Assembly (NCBI RefSeq): GCF_029625315.1
Contig: NZ_CP121110.1
Coordinates: forward strand, 3,171,001-3,235,000
Source: Flavobacterium ginsengisoli
GTDB taxonomy: Bacteria; Bacteroidota; Bacteroidia; Flavobacteriales; Flavobacteriaceae
Length of the DNA: 64,000 nucleotides
Reading direction: 5' to 3'
In this document: piece by piece, positions 36,889 through 46,695 of the stretch
Layout of the letters: every line of letters starts with the position of its first letter
How positions within the stretch are numbered: position 1 is the first letter of the stretch
The notes under the pieces: generated by a model
Seen by the model: only the letters and a program-made list of their open reading frames with translations
Database searches by the model: none
What the model was told of the DNA's origin: nothing
Position numbers and translations under genes: made by a program

Positions 36889-37128
36889 ATGACAACAGAA
36901 GAATTAACAAGTAATGTTTTATTGGCCTTAGATGAGATAAGACCATTCTTAAAATCTGACGGTGGAGATATTTCATTAATTTCTATTGAAGACGACAAAC
37001 ATGTAAAAGTTCGTTTGGAAGGAGCTTGCATCAGCTGTAGTGTTAATCAAATGACGCTAAAAGCAGGTGTTGAAACAACTATCAAAAAATATGCTCCGCA
37101 AATTGAAACTGTGGTAAATGTAATGTAA
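36889..37128 (+). CDS. NifU C-terminal domain Fe-S scaffold
   Basis: The 79-residue protein is a single NifU/NfuA-type domain with FLKSDGGDISL and the cluster-binding C47-x2-C50 in EGACISCSVNQMT. Two such domains bind one [4Fe-4S] cluster as a dimer. It lies 83 bp after mrp. The gap holds a duplicated TTCTAATTGACACATT. Confidence 0.9.
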   Translation: MTTEELTSNVLLALDEIRPFLKSDGGDISLISIEDDKHVKVRLEGACISCSVNQMTLKAGVETTIKKYAPQIETVVNVM

Positions 37129-37341
37129 CAAAATAGTGTCTTTTTTCAGAATCAAAACCTTCACAGTTTAACAGGAATAATAGGTGTTTTATTGTTTGAT
37201 TAATAAAATGACAAAAAAGCACCAAAAAAAAGACGTTTTTTATTATATTCATAAAAAACAATATAAAGATTTAAGAGTTTCCGTTAAGGAATTGTTACAA
37301 TTTTAACTTAAATTTGTCACAAAACCCTTAAATCTAAAACT

Positions 37342-37821
37342 ATGAAAAACTATTACGCTCTTTTTTTATTATTGTTTTTTGTTTCTGTAGATTATGCCCA
37401 AAGTAAGAATGTTGTGGTTGACAAGGCTTGGGTAAGTGAATCTGAAGAATGGTCTGATTTTCAATATTCGGGTAAGATTGTATTTTCAATCAACCCAAAT
37501 GAAGAACCAGGATCACTACGAATTGGAAACTACGATTTCTTATATGATTTTGTAGAAGGAAAAGCAAAATTTACAATAAAATCGACCTACAGTTCTGCTG
37601 AATTCTCTCATCCGAGAAAACTTTCGGCTTCAACTGATAAACAAGGAGTTTTAAACACAACTTACGAAGGAACATTGGTTTTCCAGTCTGACAGAGATTA
37701 TTATTCTGTAATTGCAGTGATTACCATTCTTGAAAAAAATGACAACGTTCTTGGCGTAAAAATGCGCTTAAAGGACAATAACAGAAAAGAATACGCATTT
37801 AGTACTAAACCTACTAGCTAA
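37342..37821 (+). CDS. Secreted protein of unknown function
   Basis: The 159-residue protein has a signal peptide (MKNYYALFLLLFFVSVDYAQ). The mature part is beta-rich with no Cys and no motif I recognise. Segments such as SGKIVFSINPNEEPGSLRIGNYDF and EGTLVFQSDRDYYSVIAVITI suggest a small beta-barrel or sandwich. It lies between Fe-S genes, but no link is evident. Confidence 0.7.
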   Translation: MKNYYALFLLLFFVSVDYAQSKNVVVDKAWVSESEEWSDFQYSGKIVFSINPNEEPGSLRIGNYDFLYDFVEGKAKFTIKSTYSSAEFSHPRKLSASTDKQGVLNTTYEGTLVFQSDRDYYSVIAVITILEKNDNVLGVKMRLKDNNRKEYAFSTKPTS

Positions 37822-37876
37822 TATAAATTAGGATTTTTTCACGTTATCAAATCCTGCCAAAATTCCAATAATTAAA

Positions 37877-38194
37877 ATGGATGTATTAATTAAAATTAAA
37901 GATCGAGAAGGAGTTATACACGAATTACAAGCTCCAACTGATATGGCAATGAATATAATGGAGTTATGCAAAGCATACGAACTTCCTGTTGAAGGAACCT
38001 GCGGAGGAATGGCCATGTGCGCTTCTTGCCAGTGTTATGTTCTTAATGATGTTGCATTACCTGAAATGGGTGACGATGAAGAAGCCATGCTTTCAGAAGC
38101 ATTTTATGTTAAGTCTAATAGCCGTCTAGGCTGTCAGATTCCAATTACTGAAGATTTAGAAGGATTGGAGTTAGAATTGGCACCAGAATACTAA
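37877..38194 (+). CDS. [2Fe-2S] ferredoxin, adrenodoxin type
   Basis: The 105-residue protein has C42-x5-C48-x2-C51 (GTCGGMAMCASC) and a fourth Cys in RLGCQIPI (about 87), the standard pattern of the plant/adrenodoxin fold. It transfers single electrons in the cytoplasm. Nearness to mrp and the NifU-like gene fits a role in Fe-S cluster assembly or redox supply. Confidence 0.92.
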   Translation: MDVLIKIKDREGVIHELQAPTDMAMNIMELCKAYELPVEGTCGGMAMCASCQCYVLNDVALPEMGDDEEAMLSEAFYVKSNSRLGCQIPITEDLEGLELELAPEY

Positions 38195-38200
38195 AAATAA

Positions 38201-38233
38201 AAAAAGCGAGAATTTAATGATTCTCGTTTTTTT
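38201..38233. terminator. Bidirectional terminator
   Basis: CGAGAAT, loop of six, ATTCTCG flanked by A- and T-runs, between convergent genes. Confidence 0.75.
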
Positions 38234-38234
38234 A

Positions 38235-38918
38235 TTAATCATATTTTTTGATTAAATCATCTAAAGAAAACTCTCTAAGCAGTTTATCCAAATATTTGCC
38301 TCTACTGCTCAACTCTCGTTGGTAAGGAGCAAATAAACTGGTAGATTTATTCAGTTCGTCATTCAGTTCTTTCAGATAATTTTCTTCTTCTAATGTCTGC
38401 GATGATGACTTCTTAGCGATAAAATCCAAAATTCGTTTGATAGCGATTTCTTTATCGATAATAGCATTTTCGTCATTATTCAAAGTACAGATTCCGTAAA
38501 CACCTTTACAGTAATAATTCCATTCTTCCTCTAACGCATTTTCTGCTTTTTCAGGATCTATTTCTCCATTTTCATCAAAAACGTTTCCATAGGCAAATCC
38601 TTTATTTTGATGATTTTTTAAATGCAGAAGCAAGTTCTCTTTAAATTCCTTTTTTAATTCTCCATAAGATTCTTTATTGTTCTTCTTAATCAGATTCACA
38701 ATGTTTTTAGCAAAGTATCTCTTGGATATCGTCAATGTATGTTGATCATTTAAAGGCGAACTAATCGTTATTTCTGAATTAATTACATAAGACGGTGACG
38801 GAATTAACTTTTCTTCAATAAGCTTATTTAATTCATCATCAGTTAATCTTGTAAGTCTTTTGACTTCTTCAAACTCCAGATAATTATCTACGATATAAGC
38901 AAGATTTTCATCTCTCAT
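38235..38918 (-). CDS. DUF6058-like protein
   Basis: The 227-residue soluble protein begins with YIVDNYLEFEEVKRLTRLTDDELNKLIEEKLIPSPSYVI-type sequence, a MerR/HTH-like start that resembles DUF6058 proteins. The rest is helical and charged. It follows the SMI1/KNR4 gene with 1 bp between stop and start, so both are one unit. Function unknown; the neighbour suggests a place in an immunity-type cluster, which is inference. Confidence 0.6.
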   Translation of the reverse strand: MRDENLAYIVDNYLEFEEVKRLTRLTDDELNKLIEEKLIPSPSYVINSEITISSPLNDQHTLTISKRYFAKNIVNLIKKNNKESYGELKKEFKENLLLHLKNHQNKGFAYGNVFDENGEIDPEKAENALEEEWNYYCKGVYGICTLNNDENAIIDKEIAIKRILDFIAKKSSSQTLEEENYLKELNDELNKSTSLFAPYQRELSSRGKYLDKLLREFSLDDLIKKYD

Positions 38919-38919
38919 T

Positions 38920-39429
38920 TTACTTACTTTTTAAAAATTCTGATGGATCAAAAGGTTCAAATTCTCGTTCAGAAAAAGCTTCCGTTAAAATTCCAGACGA
39001 ACACAACCAGGTAACTGTTTCTTCCAACGTATTTCCAGCTTTATAAATCATTTCGCTGTATCGTGGCAGAATGTAATATTGACTATTTAAAAGAATGATT
39101 TCGTCTCCATCAAAAGTGTCTCCAATTCTAACCGATTTCAATACTTCCTCTTTTGTTAAAACCTCTTTTCCTTCATCCCAAAACCAATATTCAGTAATAC
39201 GGCTTTTCCATTCTTCTAGAGTCAAAACAATCGTTTCAGGAAGATAAACCCTAACATAAGTGCCTCCTAAAATTCCACTTCCGTAATTTTGAACATATTC
39301 TTTGTAATCTTCGTCAAAAGTTATGTTTAATGTTTTTTCGCACGCCAATATATCTTCTTCATCGGCTGTAAAAAGATCTGTTTTATTGGTATTGTAATTA
39401 GGGATTATTTTGTAATTCTCGAAATTCAT
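38920..39429 (-). CDS. SMI1/KNR4 family protein, probable immunity protein
   Basis: The 169-residue protein fits the SMI1/KNR4 (SUKH) fold: early acidic helix, DEEDILACEKTLNITFDEDYKEYVQNYGSGIL with the (Y/G)G turn, then strands and a final FDPSEFL. In bacteria these proteins commonly neutralise secreted toxins. No toxin gene is adjacent, so it may be an orphan immunity gene. Confidence 0.8.
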   Translation of the reverse strand: MNFENYKIIPNYNTNKTDLFTADEEDILACEKTLNITFDEDYKEYVQNYGSGILGGTYVRVYLPETIVLTLEEWKSRITEYWFWDEGKEVLTKEEVLKSVRIGDTFDGDEIILLNSQYYILPRYSEMIYKAGNTLEETVTWLCSSGILTEAFSEREFEPFDPSEFLKSK

Positions 39430-39470
39430 AGCGTTTCAATTTTAACCGCTAAGTTAAAACTATTTCTCAC

Positions 39471-39510
39471 AAAAAAACCGTAATTACATTACTGCAATTA
39501 CGGTTTTCTC
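39471..39510. terminator. Terminator after asd
   Basis: AACCGTAATT (39476-39485) pairs with AATTACGGTT (39496-39505), with an A-run on the left giving a T-run for minus-strand transcripts. Confidence 0.75.
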
Positions 39511-39538
39511 TTTATAACAATTTTATTTAATCTCTCAA

Positions 39539-40527
39539 TTATACCAAACCAGCTTTAATTAAATATTCAGCGATTTGGATTGTGTTTGTTGCGCTCCTTT
39601 TCTTAAGTTGTCAGCAACAATCCACATGTTTAATGTATTTGGCTGGCTTTCGTCACGACGAATTCTTCCAACAAAAACATCATTTTTACCTTCTGCATAT
39701 AATGGCATTGGGTAAGTAAAGGTATCTAAATTATCTTGAACCACTACTCCATCAGTGTTGTGTAAGATTTCACGAACTTCATTTACCTCAAAATCATTTG
39801 TAAACTCAACATTTACCGCTTCACTGTGTCCGCCTACAACTGGTACACGAACTGCAGTAGCTGTAACTCTGATTGTGTTGTCAGAAAGGATTTTTTGAGT
39901 TTCACGAACTAACTTCATTTCTTCTTTAGTATATCCGTTTTCTTCAAAACTGTCGCAATGTGGAATTGCATTTCTATGAATAGGATATTTGTAAGCCATA
40001 TCGCCTTGAATTCCAGCATACTCATTTTCTAATTGTTTAACCGCTTTTACACCAGTTCCTGTGATAGATTGGTAAGTAGAAACAATGATTCTTTTGATGT
40101 TGTATTTTTTGTGCAAAGGAGCCAAAGCTAATACCATTTGAATAGTAGAACAGTTTGGGTTTGCAATAATTTTATCTTCTTTAGTTAAAACATCAGCATT
40201 GATTTCTGGAACTACTAATTTTTTTGTTGGATCCATTCTCCATGCAGAAGAGTTGTCGATTACAGTTGTTCCAGCAGCAGCAAATTTTGGAGCCCACTCT
40301 AATGAAGTATCACCTCCAGCAGAGAAAATAGCGATATCAGCTTTCATATCAACAGCTGTTTGTAATCCTACTACTTTATATTTGGTTCCTTTATATTCAA
40401 CTTCTTTTCCTACTGATCTTTCTGATGCAACAGGGATTAATTCTGTAACAGGAAAGTTTCTTTCTGCTAATACTTTAAGCATTACTTCGCCTACCATTCC
40501 AGTAGCGCCTACAACTGCAATTCTCAT
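39539..40527 (-). CDS. asd: Aspartate-semialdehyde dehydrogenase (frameshifted at the C-terminus)
   Basis: The protein has the NADP-binding GATGMVGEVM (8-17), the catalytic NPNCSTIQ (Cys 126) and the His in GGHSEAVNVEF (about 230). As read, it ends abnormally after NLRKGAQ. Adding one base near 39592 gives NLRKGAATNTIQIAEYLIK and a stop at 39539, for 329 residues, the usual length. It makes aspartate semialdehyde for lysine, threonine, methionine and cell-wall diaminopimelate. It is transcribed alone. Confidence 0.93.
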
Positions 40528-40568
40528 TTTTATATTTTTAAATAATCAATTAATCTAATTTTGTAACG

Positions 40569-40598
40569 CAAAAGTAAGTATAATAAAAGTCTCCACAA
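40569..40598 (-). promoter_or_regulatory. asd promoter
   Basis: Minus strand TTG (40596-40598), 19 bp, TACTTTTG (40569-40576): an exact match to the Bacteroidota pattern, 42 bp before the asd start. Confidence 0.8.
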
Positions 40599-40712
40599 GG
40601 TGATTCACAAAAAATAACAAAATGTTACAAATTAAACAAAACGTTTTATTTAATTAGAAGCTCTTTCTCAATTAAAAAAAACGAAACAAATTAAATAATC
40701 CATAAAAAACTA

Positions 40713-41420
40713 TTAAGAATAGAGAATTATAATTCCATCCTTAGTATTTTCAATCTTTCTATTTAATTCTACAGCATTAAATAATATAGACTCACTATTA
40801 TTCACCAACTTTTCATCTTCCATTGCAGAATCAAAATGACTTTCTATAACGCTATACAATAATTCGTTTTTTTCAAGATTTTCAATAGTAGCAATTAGTT
40901 CATTTTTTTCATCAAGATTATCACATTCATTAAGTTGTATTTTACTATGAAGGAGTATAATATAATCGAGTTCTTGAATAAACTCCTCTCTTTTAAGGTT
41001 CATTCTATCTCTTTCATCATAATTCCAACTTGAATAATCTACTGATTCAGAATCACCAAGACTCAAAAGAAAAAGGCTTGCACAACCATGTGAAATATCA
41101 TGTATTAATTCGAAACCAAATTCACGCATTTTTCTTATAAATATCTCGTTTTCTGGATTATAACTGTACCCAACAGATACTTCATAAATATAATTTTTAA
41201 TATCACTTAATTCATGTCTATTCAATAATAATGTATCCTCCTTAACTTTCTGAATTATAATACTTGCATCAGTTGAAGAATATGTATTCCCTTCCTTAAT
41301 GTTTTTCTCAATCAAGTAGTTTCTAAAAAAAGCATACTTATCTTCTTCTTTTTCTAGCTCAATAAACTTAGCTCTTAAAATATCTCTTTTCAAAAGATAA
41401 AAATCTACACTACAACCCAT
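40713..41420 (-). CDS. Hypothetical soluble protein
   Basis: The start is taken at ATG 41420 (MGCSVDFYLLKRDILRAKF) rather than 41435. The product of about 235 residues is charged, mostly helical and lacks signal or membrane segments. The AT content is higher than in neighbouring metabolic genes. It resembles small immunity or effector-associated genes in style only; no family was recognised. Confidence 0.6.
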   Translation of the reverse strand: MGCSVDFYLLKRDILRAKFIELEKEEDKYAFFRNYLIEKNIKEGNTYSSTDASIIIQKVKEDTLLLNRHELSDIKNYIYEVSVGYSYNPENEIFIRKMREFGFELIHDISHGCASLFLLSLGDSESVDYSSWNYDERDRMNLKREEFIQELDYIILLHSKIQLNECDNLDEKNELIATIENLEKNELLYSVIESHFDSAMEDEKLVNNSESILFNAVELNRKIENTKDGIIILYS

Positions 41421-41472
41421 ATTTTTTTTGTGCAAATCAATTAGTTATTAATCTTAAAGTAAATTTAAAAAA

Positions 41473-41495
41473 AACCGCCTCTTTAGAAGGCGGTT
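41473..41495 (-). terminator. Terminator after mscL
   Basis: AACCGCCT pairs with AGGCGGTT around a loop of seven, followed on the minus strand by a T-run. It lies 32 bp after the mscL stop. Confidence 0.8.
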
Positions 41496-41526
41496 AAGTT
41501 AGACTTAGTGTAGCGGTATTGTATTT

Positions 41527-41908
41527 TTATTTATTTTTTAATAAATCTCTAATTTGTGTAAGCAACTCTTCTTGAGTTGGCGCTGCTGGAGCTGCCGGCG
41601 CAGGAACTTCTTTCTTTTTAGCGTGGTTTATTCCTTTAATTATTAAGAACAAAACAAAAGCAACAATAATAAAATTGATTACTGCCGAAATAAAAACACC
41701 ATATTTGACTCCTCCAAAAGCAGTTAATTGTTCGATAGTTGACATATGTGCAAGCATCTAAAGCAGGTTTCAATAACAGCGGCGTAATTACATCTTCGAT
41801 TAACGAGCTTACAATTTTACCAAAAGCAGCTCCAATGATTACACCGACAGCCAAATCGACTACGTTGCCCTTCATTGCAAATTCCTTAAATTCTGAAAAA
41901 AATCCCAT
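41527..41908 (-). CDS. mscL: Large-conductance mechanosensitive channel (frameshifted)
   Basis: The N-terminus [33 protein letters not shown] is the MscL hallmark (first helix). The frame breaks at KPALDAC; removing one base near 41752 gives [16 protein letters not shown] and the second helix [20 protein letters not shown], for about 126 residues with a cytoplasmic C-terminal helix. The channel opens under membrane tension to release osmotic pressure. Confidence 0.92.
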
Positions 41909-41976
41909 ATTTGATCTGTTTAGTTGAATAATAAATGAATATCGAAAATACGCAATTTTATTGGAAATTCTTAAAA

Positions 41977-44447
41977 TTACCTAAAAAATACCCTCTTTAC
42001 TCGTTGCGAAATACTTGTCATTATCTCATACGGAATTGTTTTTAAGGCTACAGCCATTTCTATAACGGTTGGGCTTTCTCCGAAAATAATTACCGAATCT
42101 CCTTCTTTACATTCTATATCGCTTACATTAACCATCAGCATATCCATGCAGACACTTCCGACGATTTTGGCTTTCTGATTTTTGATTGTTACATAACCAA
42201 CTTCATTACCCCATAATCTAGCAATCCCGTCAGCGTAGCCAATTGGGATTGTTGCAATTTTGGTTGCTGCATCTGCCATAAAACGGCGTCCGTAACCAAC
42301 ACTGTCACCAGCTGGAATAGTTCTAATTTGAGAAATTATTGATTTTAATGTTCCAACATTTTCCAGATATTTCTGTTCGGCTGGATCATTTGAAACTCCA
42401 TACAAACCAATTCCCAAACGCACCATGCTGTATTGCGCATCAGGAAAATTACTGATTCCAGAAGTATTTAATGTATGACGAATTGGATTGATATTTAATT
42501 CTGCCATTAATTTTGAAGACAATTTTTCAAACAATGCGATTTGTTGTCTCACAAAATCAAAATGTTTCGGGTCATCGCTTGTTGCCAAATGCGATAGAAT
42601 ACTTTGCACACGAACAGTTGAATTTCCTTTTAAAGTCGCAATTAATTCGTCGATAGTATTATTTTCAAAACCTAAACGATGCATTCCTGTATCCATTTTG
42701 ATATGAATAGGATAATCTTTTAGGTTCTTTTCGCGAGCAATTTTCAAAAAGGCATTTAATCCTTTCAAGCTATAAATTTCAGGTTCTAGCTGATATTGAA
42801 TGATCGAAGGGAAACTTGTCGATTCGGGATTTAAAACCATAATTGGAAGTTTTATTCCACCATTTTTCAATGCGATTCCTTCATCGGCGAAAGCCACACC
42901 CAAATAATCAACTTTATGATGTTCTAGCAATTTCGCAATTTCTAAACCGCCATTTCCATAACCAAATGCTTTAACCATCACCATCATTTTGACATTTGGC
43001 GCCAGTTTTGACTTATAGTAATTAAAGTTATGGCTTATAGCATCGAGATTAATCTCTAGAATAGTCTCATGTGTTTTTTCTTCTAAAAGCGATACAATTT
43101 CTTCAAACTGAAAAGATCTAGCTCCTTTTATTAAAATGGTTTCGTTATTGAAATTCAGATTGTCAATTTCGGCAATAAAATCAGCTGTATTATCAAACAT
43201 TGTGCTATTTGGAAACTGATCTGCAAAGGAAGAAATTGTCGCTCCAATGCCAATTATGCGATTTATTTTATTGTCTAAAATTAACTGAGCAACTTTAGAA
43301 TATAATTCTTCGTTTGTGAATCCGCTTTGGAAAATATCTGATAAAATAACCGTTTTAGAAGCGCCTTTTTTCTTCTGGCTTTCTAAGAAATCTAAAGCAA
43401 TTTTAAGCGATTGAAAATCGGAACTATAACTATCATCAATGATACTGCAATTGTTAATTCCGTTTTTTACTTCCAAACGCATTCGAACAGGATAAAGCAT
43501 CTCGATTCTGTTCTGAATTGTTTCCTGATCGTAATTAAAGTTTAACAAAACCAATAAACAAGAAATCGCATTTTCTACAGAAGCCGAATCGTTAAACGGA
43601 ATTTCTAAATTGAAAGTCTCATTTTTGTATTGATATTGTATAAAAGTATGATCGTTTCTGTGTTCTCTTTTTTCAATAAAAACATCTGCATTTTGATCAG
43701 TAAAACTCCAAGAAAACAGTTTTCTCGGATGAAGCATATATTCAGCAACAAATTGAGACAAGCAAGAATCTACGACTTCATTTTTTTGATAAATAATGAT
43801 CGGGCAATCTTTAAACAAGAGTAGTTTTTCATCAATTTTCTGCACTAAGTTTTCGAAGCCTTCATCGTGCGCAGAACCAATGCTTGTTAAAACTCCAATA
43901 TTTGGTTTAATGATTTTCTCCAGTTTAACCATTTCATTAACTGTTGAAATTCCTGCTTCGAAAATTCCTAAATTATGTTTTTCATTAATCGCAATTACCG
44001 AAAGCGGAACTCCGACTTGAGAGTTATAACTTTTAGGGCTTCTAATGATATTATAATCGGGACTCAATAAGAAATTAAGCCATTCTTTTACGATCGTTTT
44101 ACCGTTGCTTCCTGTTATGCCGATAACTGGAAAATGAAAAAGATTTCTATAATAAGTCGCAAATTCCTGAAGAGCCCAAAGCGTATTTTCGACAACCAAA
44201 AAATTAGCTTTGCCTGCATAACCTTCTGGAATATATTGAACAACAAAATTCTGAACTTTGTTTTCTATTAAATCTGGAATAAATAAATGAGCATCATTGT
44301 TTATACCGCCAAAGCAAAAAATAATGTTTGCGATCCGTTTTGAAGCGAACGGCTGTCAATGGAGATATGATCGATTAAAACATCAGCATCTGAGCCAATC
44401 CATTTGGCGTTGAGAACTGAAACCAGGCTTTTTAAATTTATGCTCAT
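41977..44447 (-). CDS. Fused MurF ligase - alanine racemase (frameshifted)
   Basis: Start ATG 44447 ([16 protein letters not shown]). The frame breaks after LFFAL; adding one base near 44309 gives [13 protein letters not shown] and about 823 residues. The N-terminal half is MurF-like with the P-loop [13 protein letters not shown]; the C-terminal half is alanine racemase with the PLP Lys 493 ([12 protein letters not shown]) and the Tyr-containing IGLYGVS region. The fusion couples D-alanine production with addition of D-Ala-D-Ala to the muropeptide. This fusion is known in Bacteroidota. Confidence 0.93.
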
Positions 44448-44484
44448 TTGGTAATTTCTTTTTTTCAAATTTAAAAAAAGGTTT

Positions 44485-44598
44485 GCCACTAATTTCCCAA
44501 ATTTTCACTAATTATTCTATTTGTTGAATTCTTAAAATTAGAGTCGCAGATTTAGGTTTTTTATAAATGAATTCGTGAAAATTAGTGTAATTCGTGGC
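44485..44598. repeat. Dispersed imperfect palindrome, GCCAC(T/G)AATT family
   Basis: It begins GCCACTAATTTCCCAAATTTTC and ends GTGTAATTCGTGGC, with the arms partly complementary. It lies between the murF-alr promoter region and the next gene. Confidence 0.65.
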
Positions 44599-44615
44599 AG
44601 AAAACTTTTATTGAG

Positions 44616-44623
44616 TATATTTG
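44616..44623 (+). promoter_or_regulatory. -7 element before the membrane-protein gene
   Basis: TATATTTG matches TAnnTTTG 17-26 bp before the possible TTG starts at 44640 and 44649. No clear TTG lies 19 bp upstream. Confidence 0.5.
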
Positions 44624-44639
44624 TTTTTAGACCACAAAT

Positions 44640-45254
44640 TTGCAGATTTTGAAAAAATTACTCCCACTCTTTTCTTATATATTACATCCGATTTTTATAT
44701 CGATGTACGCCACTTTGTTTTATTTATTTTATAAAGACGACGTATTTAGTACAAATGAAAAATACTTTGTTCTAATTCAAATTTTAGTGATTAACATAAT
44801 TGTTCCTGTTTTATTTTATTTACTATTAAAATCAACTGGACATGTAAAATCAATCATGCTGAGCCAAACTTCAGAACGAGCAATTCCGCTTATTTTGCAA
44901 TGTTTTTTATATATTTTATTAGTTAAAAGAAGTATTGTAATTACACGTTATCCTGAACTTCATTTCTTTTTTCTTGGAGCCTTATTTAGTAGTATTTTGG
45001 CATTGGTTTGTGTTCTTTTCAAAACAAAAGCAAGTCTTCACATGGTTGCCATTTCAGGTTTAACGATCTTCGTTATCGGATTAAACATTCATCTTCAACT
45101 GCACAATCCGTATTGGTCTGCTTTACTTATTTTATTGTCAGGAATTGTAGCTTCATCTCGTTTAGAAATGAATGCGCATACTTCTAGAGAAATACTAATT
45201 GGATTGTTTATTGGAATAATGCCACAACTTTTATTTTTATATCTGTGGTTATAA
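44640..45254 (+). CDS. Polytopic membrane protein of unknown function
   Basis: The protein of about 204 residues has roughly six membrane helices covering most of its length. No ATG lies at its start; TTG 44640 (MQILKKLLPL) or TTG 44649 is used, close behind a promoter element. It ends overlapping the convergent barrel gene by 6 bp. It may belong to the PAP2-associated or similar small membrane families, but no catalytic motif is visible. Confidence 0.7.
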   Translation: MQILKKLLPLFSYILHPIFISMYATLFYLFYKDDVFSTNEKYFVLIQILVINIIVPVLFYLLLKSTGHVKSIMLSQTSERAIPLILQCFLYILLVKRSIVITRYPELHFFFLGALFSSILALVCVLFKTKASLHMVAISGLTIFVIGLNIHLQLHNPYWSALLILLSGIVASSRLEMNAHTSREILIGLFIGIMPQLLFLYLWL

Positions 45255-45953
45255 AATATAAAAGATCAATCCTGCATTTAGCGTTTTCATATTGATTTTT
45301 TCGCCAGACAAAGTAGTCGCCGAATTAAACAACGGACTTAAGCCGTAATATATATATACATTCCAAGTGTTATATCCTGCCGAAAGATATGGGCCGTATT
45401 GAAATTTATTAATATCCCCGTTATTGTTGATCCTATACGTTTTTTCTCCATCATCAAGAATAGATGAACTTGAAAAAACATAACTCAATTTTACTCCGCC
45501 ATAAATACGCCAAAATTTAGTGCTTTCGTAAGTCGAATTACGCCATCTAAATTCTATTGGAAGATCTACAGAATATTGTCTATAACGATTAGACGCATAT
45601 TCGCTAGAACTATTTACTCCGTATATAATTGCTCCCGAAGCGTCTTCAGAAATCGTTAAATTTTGATAATAATTCTGATAGCTTAAACCTAATCCTGCCG
45701 CAATTGCAACTGTTCGAGATTTATTTACAGGCATATCGCGCAAGAAACCTCCCGAAAGTCCTAGAGAAAATTTATTTTGTTTGAAATTAACTGGAATATC
45801 GGTAAACATATTATAAGTAACCGAAAAGTAAAACTGATCTTCTCGATACAGAGAATCTATTTTTATAACTGGTTTTATCTCAGGCTTAACGTCTGCTTGC
45901 GCAAAAGAGTTAAAAAAAGTGAGTAAAAATAAACAGCTAAAAATAATTCGCAT
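45249..45953 (-). CDS. Outer-membrane beta-barrel protein, PorT-like size
   Basis: The 234-residue protein has a signal peptide (MRIIFSCLFLLTFFNSFAQ) and alternating aromatic/polar strands typical of an eight-stranded barrel: FYFSVTYNMF, KFSLGLSGGF, QYSVDLPIEFRW, FWRIYGGVKLSYVF, NVYIYYGLSPLF. The length is close to PorT-type barrels of the type IX secretion system, but the match is by fold only, so the function is left open. Confidence 0.75.
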   Translation of the reverse strand: MRIIFSCLFLLTFFNSFAQADVKPEIKPVIKIDSLYREDQFYFSVTYNMFTDIPVNFKQNKFSLGLSGGFLRDMPVNKSRTVAIAAGLGLSYQNYYQNLTISEDASGAIIYGVNSSSEYASNRYRQYSVDLPIEFRWRNSTYESTKFWRIYGGVKLSYVFSSSSILDDGEKTYRINNNGDINKFQYGPYLSAGYNTWNVYIYYGLSPLFNSATTLSGEKINMKTLNAGLIFYIL

Positions 45954-46164
45954 ATCGTGGTTTTAGTTTTTAAGAGATGATTACAAATAAACGCTTTTTG
46001 GCGCGTATTTATTTCACATACAAATATAATATATTGCTTTCTGTAGTAAAGATAAGAAGTAAAAATATTCTCATTTTGACTGCGAATAAAATTAATTGTC
46101 GCATTTTTTTCAATAATTCAATTCGTTGAAACAAAAAATTCATCAATTTTCTTTTTATCTTTTA

Positions 46165-46172
46165 TACCTTTG
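46165..46172 (+). promoter_or_regulatory. -7 element of the second small His/Cys gene
   Basis: TACCTTTG matches TAnnTTTG. The ATG at 46179 lies only 6 bp after it, so the transcript would have almost no leader. Confidence 0.55.
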
Positions 46173-46178
46173 CAAAGC

Positions 46179-46532
46179 ATGAAAAGAAAGCGACTCATAT
46201 TAAGTTTATCTTTTGCTGTAGCAATATTGTTCTCGATATTGTTTCAGTCGATACACAGTTATGAGCATATCGTAAAACAGCTTTCAGAAAAACAATGCCA
46301 TCATGATTACAATGATCCAAATGGTGAAATAACACATCAGCATCATGACTATGACGTTTGTTTTGTTTGTCATTTTGCTTTTGAGTCTTTTGTTCTGCCA
46401 CAAAATTTCTCTTTTGAATTTCATTCATTTCACAGAGGAACACCTTATTTCTTCCCATTTTCAGAGAAGATTTTTTCAATTTCAACCACCTCGTATTTCT
46501 TACGTGGCCCTCCTGCTAATATAGTTTCTTAA
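46179..46532 (+). CDS. Small His/Cys membrane-anchored protein, paralogue 2
   Basis: Start taken at ATG 46179 (MKRKRLILSLSF); the TTG at 46170 lies inside the promoter. The 117-residue protein has an N-terminal hydrophobic segment ending HSYEHIV, then a His-rich stretch (QCHHDYND, THQHHDYD), a C-x2-C pair in CFVCHF and the tail LRGPP. HSYEHIV, CxxCxF and LR(A/G)PP match the protein at 4546 in order and spacing. Like it, this gene precedes a TonB-dependent receptor. The extra His cluster here suggests stronger metal binding. Function is inferred. Confidence 0.75.
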   Translation: MKRKRLILSLSFAVAILFSILFQSIHSYEHIVKQLSEKQCHHDYNDPNGEITHQHHDYDVCFVCHFAFESFVLPQNFSFEFHSFHRGTPYFFPFSEKIFSISTTSYFLRGPPANIVS

Positions 46533-46695
46533 GGTTTCGATTATTCGAAAAACTTCACATTTCTTTTAATTTAAATTCAAAATAACATTGAGTTTTCTAA
46601 TCCTATTTTTATCAATCAGGATCAGAATGCTTTATTGTTGGTTTTTGGTTTTTCATTCGGAGAAAAAACTCAATTAACTATAGCATCATTTTCAA

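Noticed and set aside
38235..39429. Toxin-antitoxin pair
   Set aside because: Neither protein has toxin motifs; SMI1/KNR4 fits immunity, and no effector gene is adjacent.
39539..39600. A truncated aspartate-semialdehyde dehydrogenase
   Set aside because: One added base restores the normal C-terminus and the usual 329 residues.
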